Below, in pieces: positions 57,648 through 64,000 of a stretch of DNA of 64,000 bases (the first letter of the stretch is position 1; each line of letters opens with the position of its first letter). The notes beneath the pieces are model-generated. The model was not told the DNA's origin, searched no databases, and saw nothing but the letters and a program-made list of their open reading frames with translations. The DNA lies in assembly GCF_024623785.1 (NCBI RefSeq), contig NZ_JANKBZ010000009.1, positions 124,001 to 188,000 of the forward strand. The letters are read 5' to 3'. This stretch comes from Archangium lipolyticum. Its GTDB lineage: Bacteria; Myxococcota; Myxococcia; Myxococcales; Myxococcaceae. The position numbers and the translations under genes were made by a program.

Positions 57648-59744
57648 TTATCCATGTCTTTCCGAGCGCTCTGTTCTCGCCCCGGTCGAGGTGGAGCGCG
57701 TCAGGACCAGGGGGAGCTCCACCGGAGCAGGGTCGGGCACCGGCTCCTCGCCGCGCAGCAGCCACAGCGCCACCCATCCGGGCACGCACAGCGCGAGCGC
57801 CACCGGCCAGGTGTCCATCCACGCCCACACCTCGGCCGTTCCGGTCCGGATGTTGACCACGGAGAGGGCGTTGTTGGCGAAGTGCAGCACGACCCCCGCG
57901 AGCAGCGAGCGCGTCCGCAGCGTGGCGTAGCCGAGCACCAGCCCCAGTATCGTCGCGTGCAGCACGTGGATGGGGTGGATGTGGAGGAGCCCGAAGGCGA
58001 GCGCGCTGCCCGCCACCGCCACCACCCGTGAGCCCGTACGCGACAGCCCCACCAGCATCACCCCGCGGCACGCGGCTTCCTCGCAGAGCGCCGGGGTCAG
58101 CGCCAGCGCCGCCAGCGCCAGGGGGAGCGGCCAGCTCGCGCTCTCCTTCATCAGCAGCTCCAGCACGCGCAGGAACTCCTCCAGCCCGGGAGTCGAAGCG
58201 GCCTTCAGGGCTTTGCTCAGCAGGCTCTGCATGCCCAGGACGCCGGGCACCAGCAGGAGCACCGCGAGGGCGCCGCGCCGCGAGGGCGGGCGCAGCGAGA
58301 ACACCTCGCGCACGTCCGCTCCCCGGTGCCGCACCCACCACACGGCGGGCACGAGGAAGACGCCCACCTGTATCACCGCCAGCAACCCCCACAGCGGCAG
58401 CCGCTCCCGCAGCAGGATTCCCGCGAACAGCGAGCCCACCAGGATGATGGCGAAGTAGAGCAGGGCGCTCCCGGGCGAGAAGTCGTCCCCCCTGCGCACC
58501 TTCCGGCCGAACACGTCCCGCCAGGGCCTCTCGCCCGACAGCAGCACCTGCTCGCTCTCGAAGACGCGGGCCGCGAAGAGGACCCCCGCCACCGCCCAGG
58601 CCAGTGTGCTGACGAAGACCACCGAGTAGAGGCCCACGTCCACCCGCCCGGTGAGCAGCTCGCGCAGCAGCACCGCCACGTTGACGATGGGAACGAGCGC
58701 CAGCTTCGGCGTCAGCTCCACGCTCGGAATCATCGCCCCATGGGCGAGCACCATCACCCCCAGCAGCACGGGCATCAGGTGGTTCTGTCCCTCCTTGAAG
58801 CTGCGCGCCGTCACTCCCACCGCGATGAGCAGGGCGCTCACCAGCATCGCCAGCGGCACGAGCGCGCCGAAGGCCGCGGCCAGCATCCCGGCGCTCATGT
58901 GTACCCGCCCGACCGTCCCTCCGGCGATCGCCATGAAGGCCAGCCCCATCCCCAGCAGGTTCATCAGCGCACCGCCCAGCGTGAAGAGGCTCACCACGCC
59001 GTACTTGCCCAGCACCACCTCCAGTGGCTTCACCGGCGCGCACAGCAGCGTCTGCAGCGTGCCCCGCTCCTTCTCTCCCGCGGTGACGTCGATGGCCGGG
59101 TAGAAGCCCGACATCACCAGCGCGCACAGCAGTACGTACGGCAGCATGTACGCGAGCCACAGGCCCAGCGAGCGGAAGTCCGAGTCCTCCACCTGCAGTG
59201 GCGCGGCCAGTGCTCCGGACATCCCCGCCTCCTCGAAGCGCACGCGCACCGTGTCGAGGTGCACCTGGTCGAGCACCTCTCCCAATCGCTTGCGGGCGGC
59301 CCTCGACTCGGGGCGGCCCGAGTCGAAGTAGACGCGCACGCCGAGGTTCTCCGCGGTGCCCTCGAGGGCGGAGCCCGTCCCCAGGGCGCGCTCCACGGAA
59401 TCCGGCGTCAGCGCGAGCACCACGTGGGCCTTGCGCTCGTCGAGCAACCGCTTCGCCTCACGAGGGGCGTCCCCGGGCGCCTTCTCGTGGACGCCGGCCC
59501 ACTCCACACGCTCCATCCCCTTCAGCGCTTCCTGGAGCATCGGCGTCGGGGAGCCCCAGACGACGAGCTTCAGCGGTTTCTCCTCGGTGCTCCGCGCGAG
59601 CGCGCCGGATGTCAGCGCGGTCACCACCAGGAGCAGCGGGTAGAGCAGCAGCGGCACGGCGACGAGCAGCGCCAGCGTGCGGCGATCCCTCAGCGCCTCG
59701 AGCAGATCCTTCCGGAAGAGGGTACGGGCGATGGACCAGCGCAT
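57648..59744 (-). CDS. ABC-2 permease fused to a CPBP (CAAX-type) membrane protease
   Basis: A 698-residue membrane fusion. The N-terminal ~400 residues are a NatB-like ABC-2 permease: first helix, a large outside domain (~55-190), and EKERGTLQTLLCAPV before the remaining helices. The C-terminal ~270 residues are a CPBP-family intramembrane protease with the full motif set: EEAACRG (Glu555, Glu556, Arg560), FGLLHIH (His588) and HFANN (His621). It is encoded 12 bases after the ATPase gene. It may export a lipid or peptide and cleave a partner in the membrane; function of such fusions is not established. Confidence 0.85.
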   Translation of the reverse strand: MRWSIARTLFRKDLLEALRDRRTLALLVAVPLLLYPLLLVVTALTSGALARSTEEKPLKLVVWGSPTPMLQEALKGMERVEWAGVHEKAPGDAPREAKRLLDERKAHVVLALTPDSVERALGTGSALEGTAENLGVRVYFDSGRPESRAARKRLGEVLDQVHLDTVRVRFEEAGMSGALAAPLQVEDSDFRSLGLWLAYMLPYVLLCALVMSGFYPAIDVTAGEKERGTLQTLLCAPVKPLEVVLGKYGVVSLFTLGGALMNLLGMGLAFMAIAGGTVGRVHMSAGMLAAAFGALVPLAMLVSALLIAVGVTARSFKEGQNHLMPVLLGVMVLAHGAMIPSVELTPKLALVPIVNVAVLLRELLTGRVDVGLYSVVFVSTLAWAVAGVLFAARVFESEQVLLSGERPWRDVFGRKVRRGDDFSPGSALLYFAIILVGSLFAGILLRERLPLWGLLAVIQVGVFLVPAVWWVRHRGADVREVFSLRPPSRRGALAVLLLVPGVLGMQSLLSKALKAASTPGLEEFLRVLELLMKESASWPLPLALAALALTPALCEEAACRGVMLVGLSRTGSRVVAVAGSALAFGLLHIHPIHVLHATILGLVLGYATLRTRSLLAGVVLHFANNALSVVNIRTGTAEVWAWMDTWPVALALCVPGWVALWLLRGEEPVPDPAPVELPLVLTRSTSTGARTERSERHG

Positions 59745-59756
59745 GGGATACCCCGT

Positions 59757-60482
59757 TCAGGCGGACCGCGAGGGGAGATAGTGGAGGAAGGCCTCGGTGA
59801 GCGTGCGGACTCCGGCGCGGGCGCACACCTCGGGGATGGGACCCTGGTCGAGCACCTGGCCCTGGTGCAGCAGCACCACCCGGTCGCACAGGTAATCGAC
59901 CTCGCCCATCACGTGCGTGGAGAAGAGGATGGCCTTGCCCGCGTCCTTCGCCGCGCGGATGGCGTCCAGCAGGAAGCGCCCGCTCAGCACGTCCAGCGCC
60001 GTGGTGGGCTCGTCCAGGATGAGCGCCGGTGGGTCGTGCAGGAACGCGCGCGCCACGTTCGCCCGCTGCTTTTGCCCCGCCGACAGCGTCCCGCACGGCT
60101 TGTCCGCGAACGGCCCCATCTCGAACCGCGCGATGAGCTCCTCCGTGCGCCGCTTCAGCTCCGCCGGCTTCAGCTCGTGCAGCTGGCCGAAGAAGGTCAG
60201 CACCTCGCGCGGTGTCAGCCGCTGGGAGAGCGCCGTGTCTCCCGAGAGGAAGCCCAGCCGCTGCTTGATGCCGAAGGCGTCCGTCGCGGTGCTCGACCCC
60301 GCCACCACGCCCTCGCCCTCGGACGGCGTGAGGACTCCGGCCAGCATGCGCAGCAGCGTCGTCTTCCCCGCGCCGTTGGGGCCCAGCAGGCCCACCACCT
60401 CGCCCGCGGCCACCGTGAAGCTCGCGTCCTTCACGGCCGTGGCGCTCCCGTAGTGCTTCGTCAGCTTCCGGGCTTCGATCAT
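59757..60482 (-). CDS. ABC transporter ATP-binding protein (NatA-like)
   Basis: A 241-residue ATPase. Walker A GPNGAGKTT, signature LSAGQKQR, Walker B LILDEP and the H-loop STH are present. ATG 60482 has GGAGG 8 bases upstream; a GTG one codon earlier (60485) is also possible. It should energise the fused permease encoded immediately downstream. The NatA/B pair in Bacillus exports sodium, but substrate here is open. Confidence 0.92.
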   Translation of the reverse strand: MIEARKLTKHYGSATAVKDASFTVAAGEVVGLLGPNGAGKTTLLRMLAGVLTPSEGEGVVAGSSTATDAFGIKQRLGFLSGDTALSQRLTPREVLTFFGQLHELKPAELKRRTEELIARFEMGPFADKPCGTLSAGQKQRANVARAFLHDPPALILDEPTTALDVLSGRFLLDAIRAAKDAGKAILFSTHVMGEVDYLCDRVVLLHQGQVLDQGPIPEVCARAGVRTLTEAFLHYLPSRSA

Positions 60483-60513
60483 CACGTGTCCCTCCCCCTG
60501 GGCTACCCGGTGG

Positions 60514-60846
60514 CTACTCGGTGCCCCGCGGGACCCAGCTCCGTGCCTTGCCGCGCAACTGCTCCAACCGCCGCCAGTGCTGCTCCACCGCCTCGCGTCC
60601 CTTCTCCGTCACCGCGATGCGCGTGAGGGGCGTCTTGCCCTTGAACTGCTTCTCCACCGTCACCAGCTCCGCCTCCTCCAGCTTGGACAGGTGGCTGGAC
60701 AGGTTGCCCTTGGACAGCCCTGTGAGCCGCTGCAGGTAGAGGAAGTCCGCGCTCTCGCACGAGGTGAGGGCGGTGAGCAGCGCCAGCCTCGCGGGCTCGT
60801 GGATGAGCCGGTCGAGCGCCGCCAGCTCCTCGAAGGGGGCCTTCAT
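60514..60846 (-). CDS. Winged-helix transcriptional regulator
   Basis: A 110-residue protein of the small PadR/ArsR-like winged-helix type. The HTH reads FLYLQRLTGLSKGNLSSHLSKLEEAELV, followed by a basic wing (KQFKGKTPLTRIAVTEKGREAV) and a C-terminal dimer helix. The ATG overlaps the upstream membrane-protein stop (ATGA). It lies in the operon whose promoter is flanked by two GGTTTG-N5-CAAACC palindromes, so it is the natural candidate to bind them and autoregulate. Confidence 0.85.
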   Translation of the reverse strand: MKAPFEELAALDRLIHEPARLALLTALTSCESADFLYLQRLTGLSKGNLSSHLSKLEEAELVTVEKQFKGKTPLTRIAVTEKGREAVEQHWRRLEQLRGKARSWVPRGTE

Positions 60847-61529
60847 TCCGGCACCTCCGCCGTCTCCGGCTCGGGCTCGTGTCCCAGCGTGCGCGCGAGC
60901 AGCCGGTGGTCCATCACCCCCATGATGATGACGGCCACTCCCCACGTGCCGGCCAGGGTGACCGCCGCGCCATGGCTGTCCGTGGTGAAGGGCAGTGTCC
61001 GCAGCAGCGCATACACCGGGCTGGCATCCACCGCGTGCAGCCCCGCCAGCAGTGCGAAGAGGGCCGCCACGCCCAGGTAGTGGCCCGCCACACGGCCACT
61101 CCAGTACCAGTACCCCACGATGCTCCCCGCCGACAGCAGGAGGAACTCCGTGAGCGGCAGCCCCGACGCGCTCGTGGACGCGCGCAACAGCGCGGTCAGC
61201 AGCCCCGCGAAGAGCCCGAAGACCGCCGACAGGCCAATGGCCCGCTGCATGCGCTGGTGCGTGGCCGCGCTCCTGCGCACCTCGCCGAACCGCTGGCGGT
61301 AGTACGCCCCCAGCAGCGCGTAGAGCCCCGTCGCCACCAGCATCCCCCCCATGTTGGCCAGCAGCGCCACCGCGAAGTACCCCTTCGCGTCCGCTCCCTC
61401 CGGCTTCGGCAGCGCCAGCCACGCCGCGAAGAGCAGCTGCACCAGCCCGAAGGGCACGAAGCGCAGGCCCTGGAGCCAGTCGTAGTACGTCGTCACGAAC
61501 TGGATGCGTTGGAGCTGTTGCTCGGACAT
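60843..61529 (-). CDS. Multi-pass membrane protein, first gene of the ABC operon
   Basis: A 228-residue protein with six hydrophobic segments (LVQLLFAAWLALP, YFAVALLANMGGMLVATGLYALLG, AIGLSAVFGLFAGLLTALL and others). The N-terminus MSEQQLQRIQFVTTYYDWLQGLRFVP is hydrophilic. ATG 61529 has GGGAGAGG 5 bases upstream. It precedes the regulator, ATPase and permease with overlaps or short gaps. It may be a sensor or an accessory to the transporter; no family recognised. Confidence 0.75.
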   Translation of the reverse strand: MSEQQLQRIQFVTTYYDWLQGLRFVPFGLVQLLFAAWLALPKPEGADAKGYFAVALLANMGGMLVATGLYALLGAYYRQRFGEVRRSAATHQRMQRAIGLSAVFGLFAGLLTALLRASTSASGLPLTEFLLLSAGSIVGYWYWSGRVAGHYLGVAALFALLAGLHAVDASPVYALLRTLPFTTDSHGAAVTLAGTWGVAVIIMGVMDHRLLARTLGHEPEPETAEVPE

Positions 61530-61559
61530 GGCGGCCTCTCCCCTCAGGTGGGGCAGACA

Positions 61560-61576
61560 GGTTTGCGGTACAAACC
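61560..61576. promoter_or_regulatory. Palindromic operator, copy 1
   Basis: GGTTTG-CGGTA-CAAACC, a perfect 6-base inverted repeat with a 5-base centre. It covers the predicted transcription start and lies 31 bases upstream of the first gene of the ABC operon. Same half-sites as the copy at 61613-61631. Confidence 0.8.
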
Positions 61577-61579
61577 GAG

Positions 61580-61609
61580 AGGTAACGCGCCTGGCTGGTC
61601 GGTGTCAAT
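61580..61609 (-). promoter_or_regulatory. Predicted sigma-70-type promoter of the ABC operon
   Basis: On the minus strand, TTGACA (61604-61609) matches the -35 consensus. The -10 candidate TTACCT (61580-61585) is 18 bases away and weak. The promoter is flanked on both sides by the GGTTTG palindromes. Confidence 0.5.
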
Positions 61610-61612
61610 AAC

Positions 61613-61631
61613 TGGTTTGTGGTGCAAACCA
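61613..61631. promoter_or_regulatory. Palindromic operator, copy 2
   Basis: TGGTTTG-TGGTG-CAAACCA, a perfect 7-base inverted repeat with a 5-base centre, directly upstream of the -35. Its centre is 54 bases from copy 1, about five DNA turns, so both face the same side and could support looping. Confidence 0.8.
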
Positions 61632-61691
61632 CTGCCGGTTCTGGAGGGCGCGGTGGGGGTTTTGACGGGTGGTGAGGATCGGGATGTTCAC

Positions 61692-61727
61692 GACCCTCAC
61701 CCCCCGCCCTCTCCCAGAGGGAGAGGG
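61692..61727. repeat. Dispersed hairpin repeat, copy 2
   Basis: GACCCTCACCCCCC head and the palindrome CCCTCTCCC-AGA-GGGAGAGGG, near-identical to 55235-55269. It lies 17 bases past the ceramidase stop (minus strand), where the hairpin may also terminate that transcript. Confidence 0.75.
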
Positions 61728-61744
61728 TGCATGCGCAACTGGGC

Positions 61745-63817
61745 TCAGTTGACCGTGAACTCGCGCGAGGTGCCGGAGTAGGCGCGGATGAGCCCGTCCC
61801 AGCCGGACTTCCAGTCCCCGTCATGACGGATGCGGTAGGTGCCCGGCGTGGCGTCCGCCGGAATCTTCCACTCGGTGGTGACGTGCGAGCACCCGAAGGT
61901 GGGGGCGCAGTCGTAGCGCTGCCAGCGGTACTTCGTCTCCCAATCCCAGTCGTTGGCCACCGTCACCCACGAGGTGCCCGACTTGCGTTGCACCTGGAGG
62001 AAGGAGCCCTGGCGGCGCAGGTTGTTCTTCGGGTGGCCACCCCAGAACTTCACGCTCACCGTCTCGCCGCGGGTATAGGCGGCGCGTGCGTCCGCGACGA
62101 GGCCACCGAAGCTCGCCAGCAGCGGCTTGTCGTCGTACACCACGCCCGTCTGCACCGTCGTCTGCTCGTTGCGCAAATCCCTCGGGGTGGGGCCCGGCGC
62201 CACGGTGGCGCCCGTGCGCATCGCGAGGGTCAGCTTGTCCACCTCCTGCTGCACCGCCGCGAGCTGCCACGGACCGAAGTGGGTGGAGGCCCCCTCGTAG
62301 TCCTGCTTCGCGTACTCCTCGCGCGTCGTCAGGTATCCCGCGTAGGCGTTGGACAGGCCGGCGATGATCACCTGGTCCACCCCCAGCGGCGAGAGCTGCG
62401 CGAGCACCGACTTGCGCAGCCTCCGGCCCGCCATGGTGGTGGGCTCGAAGGGCACCGCCACCAGCGCCACGTTGCCCAGCTTCACCACCTGGAGCGGCAG
62501 CACCTCGGGCGTCCACGGGTAGGGCTGCATCGTGCCCATCTCCAGCGCGATGGGTTTCTCCCCCTGGCATGGCGTGGTGAAGAGGGTGCAGTTGAAGACC
62601 GTCCAGACGCTGTCGATGTCCTCGCACGTGGCGCCCTCGTAGCCGAAGCCGGGGCCGTCCTCGGCACCCGCCAGCATGGAGTCGCCGATGGCCGCCTCGC
62701 AGGTGGTGTGTGCCAGGCCATCCGCGTATTGCGGCGCCACCTGCACCTCGTCCATCTTCACGTAGGCGTGCCGGTAGTCCACGCCGCCCGTCAGTGGCAC
62801 CGTCGCCGAGTCGTAGAGCGTCTTCGCCAGCGTGTACTGCTTGCGGCCGGAGAGCTCCGTGCTCTCGAAGTCGTCGGCGCCGCCGCCGTTGGTGCCACCG
62901 TGGATGTTGGGCGTCACGTCGCCCTCGTTGCTCTGCGCGAAGGCGGCCACGAAGGTGCGCTGCGCGGTGTAGTTCGCCCCCTTGTTCTTCTCGAAGAGGT
63001 ACGACGCGTAACCCTTGTTGTCGCCGCTGATGAGCAGGTTGTCGTTGCCCATGGACGTTCCATGGACCGCGAACCAGTTGATGAGCCCCACCTCGCGCCC
63101 GTCATCGCCCTGGAGCCGCAGCAGCGTCATGCGCTTGTCCGTGTCGTAGGCGGACTGGGCCCGCTCGGTGGAGGGGTTGCGCAGGTAGGCCTCGGGGGAG
63201 CGGTTGATGCTCGCGTCCAGCAGGTCGCCCGAGGCCACACGGATGCCGCCGGGGGCGAGGTTGTCATGGGCCCGGACGATGGACTGGTAGATGCCGTCCA
63301 CGATGGCGTCGAAGTTCTGCTTGTCGTAGCCGAGCACGGTGAGGTTGTAGAGCGCGTAGTGCGAGAAGCCCCCCGGGCCCGAGTGCGTGTGCGTGGCGCT
63401 CAGCAGCACGTTGTCATCCGTGTAGAGGGGGCCGTACCTCGCGCGCAGCCTCTCCACCACCTGCTGCCTCACGCCCTGGAACACCTGTCCGACGTCCGCG
63501 CTCACGAACACCGCGCGCTTGCCGTTGCAGGCCGAGGAGATGACGAAGGCCCGCGAGCGCAGGCGCTGGTGGATGCCCGCCGTCTTCTGGTCCACCATCG
63601 CGTAGCCCATCATCCCCAGCTCGGCGGCCGGGCCGGTGATGTCGTAGATGCCCGCGCCCACCTGGAAGCTCTGGTTGCCCGCGCATGGGTCGGCGAGCGC
63701 GTCGCTCCGTGTCGACAGGGCGTCCTCGTCCGGGGTGTCCGTGTCGCACGCACCCAGAGCGAGCGCGAGCGCCACGGCCGCCAGCAGGCGGGGGGAGGAG
63801 AAGAAACGTCGTTGCAT
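61745..63817 (-). CDS. Neutral/alkaline ceramidase-like lipoprotein
   Basis: A 690-residue exported protein; start ATG 63817, lipobox ALGAC (Cys24). It has the ceramidase fold order: FQVGAGIYDITGPAAELGMMGYA, zinc ligands in LLSATHTHSGPGG and INWFAVHGTSMGNDN, SGDNKGYAS, and the nucleophile loop QSNEGDVTPN. The expected catalytic Ser in that loop is Thr302 here. The C-terminal beta-sandwich ends WKIPADATPGTYRIRHDGDW. Ceramidases hydrolyse ceramide to sphingosine and fatty acid. Myxobacteria contain sphingolipids and meet eukaryotic ceramide in prey; either could be the substrate. Confidence 0.85.
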   Translation of the reverse strand: MQRRFFSSPRLLAAVALALALGACDTDTPDEDALSTRSDALADPCAGNQSFQVGAGIYDITGPAAELGMMGYAMVDQKTAGIHQRLRSRAFVISSACNGKRAVFVSADVGQVFQGVRQQVVERLRARYGPLYTDDNVLLSATHTHSGPGGFSHYALYNLTVLGYDKQNFDAIVDGIYQSIVRAHDNLAPGGIRVASGDLLDASINRSPEAYLRNPSTERAQSAYDTDKRMTLLRLQGDDGREVGLINWFAVHGTSMGNDNLLISGDNKGYASYLFEKNKGANYTAQRTFVAAFAQSNEGDVTPNIHGGTNGGGADDFESTELSGRKQYTLAKTLYDSATVPLTGGVDYRHAYVKMDEVQVAPQYADGLAHTTCEAAIGDSMLAGAEDGPGFGYEGATCEDIDSVWTVFNCTLFTTPCQGEKPIALEMGTMQPYPWTPEVLPLQVVKLGNVALVAVPFEPTTMAGRRLRKSVLAQLSPLGVDQVIIAGLSNAYAGYLTTREEYAKQDYEGASTHFGPWQLAAVQQEVDKLTLAMRTGATVAPGPTPRDLRNEQTTVQTGVVYDDKPLLASFGGLVADARAAYTRGETVSVKFWGGHPKNNLRRQGSFLQVQRKSGTSWVTVANDWDWETKYRWQRYDCAPTFGCSHVTTEWKIPADATPGTYRIRHDGDWKSGWDGLIRAYSGTSREFTVN

Positions 63818-64000
63818 GGGGGCTCCTGTATCGGTTTCTGAGAATTGTCGGCCCGAGCCCACCCCGATGGCAGTCCCCTTCGCCCGCCGCGATGCGTCGA
63901 GAGGGGCTTCTGTCCACCACAGGCACCTCGGACCCGGGCCGCCCGCTTCTTCCATGGAATACGGGGCACGCTCCCCCGTCCGGAGAGACATATGAATCGG

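Overview
The window is GC-rich chromosomal DNA from a myxobacterium. The likeliest source is the Cystobacterineae (Archangium, Cystobacter, Melittangium or Myxococcus relatives). This rests on three eukaryote-like Ser/Thr kinases, a MYXO-CTERM sorting tail, a DUF2381 gene paired with a kinase, an Imm11-family gene, about ten lipoproteins and secreted proteins of myxobacterial style, and several polysaccharide- or wall-degrading enzymes. I see no rRNA, tRNA, CRISPR array, phage module or insertion sequence. The species is not determined.

Layout. 1-5.5 kb: an M24 peptidase cut by the window edge, small lipoproteins and secreted proteins, and two coupled membrane proteins. 5.5-8.7 kb: HMG-CoA synthase, a DUF2071 protein and a lipoprotein with tandem NGLSL pentapeptides. 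8.9-18.7 kb: signalling, with a Ser/Thr kinase carrying a cyclase-like tail, an FHA/PAS/receiver hybrid histidine kinase coupled to an oligopeptide transporter, and a 1340-residue kinase/ATPase/TPR protein. 18.9-26.4 kb: degradation and conflict, with GH30 and GH16 glucanases, a peptidoglycan-binding/VanY enzyme, a deaminase-toxin lipoprotein with an overlapping MORN-repeat immunity gene, and a MYXO-CTERM polysaccharide-lyase-like protein.

26.5-33.2 kb: glutathione-dependent formaldehyde detoxification (class III alcohol dehydrogenase and S-formylglutathione hydrolase), a broken-looking lipoprotein, NrfH-NrfA nitrite reductase and a YebC-family protein. 33.3-38.5 kb: two tandem histidine kinases divergent from a stand-alone cobalamin-binding protein with the Trp-x9-Glu-His signature of B12 photoreceptors. 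38.7-49 kb: an acyl-CoA synthetase, an M19-like lipoprotein, a GH15 glucoamylase, an NCS2 purine/pyrimidine permease and a two-subunit molybdenum hydroxylase. 49-53.8 kb: an orphan Imm11-like gene, a DUF2381/Ser-Thr kinase pair, a Bor-like lipoprotein and a NUDIX hydrolase.

53.8-57.5 kb: a zwf-pgl-gnd operon for the oxidative pentose phosphate pathway. 57.6-61.6 kb: a four-gene unit (membrane protein, winged-helix regulator, ABC ATPase, ABC permease fused to a CPBP protease) whose promoter lies between two copies of GGTTTG-N5-CAAACC. 61.7-63.8 kb: a secreted ceramidase-like lipoprotein.

The best candidates for something under-described are the deaminase-toxin/MORN pair (23615-25215), the cobalamin-sensor/histidine-kinase divergon (33338-37424) and the palindrome-controlled ABC/CPBP operon (57648-61631). 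All function calls come from reading translated sequence; no database search was run.
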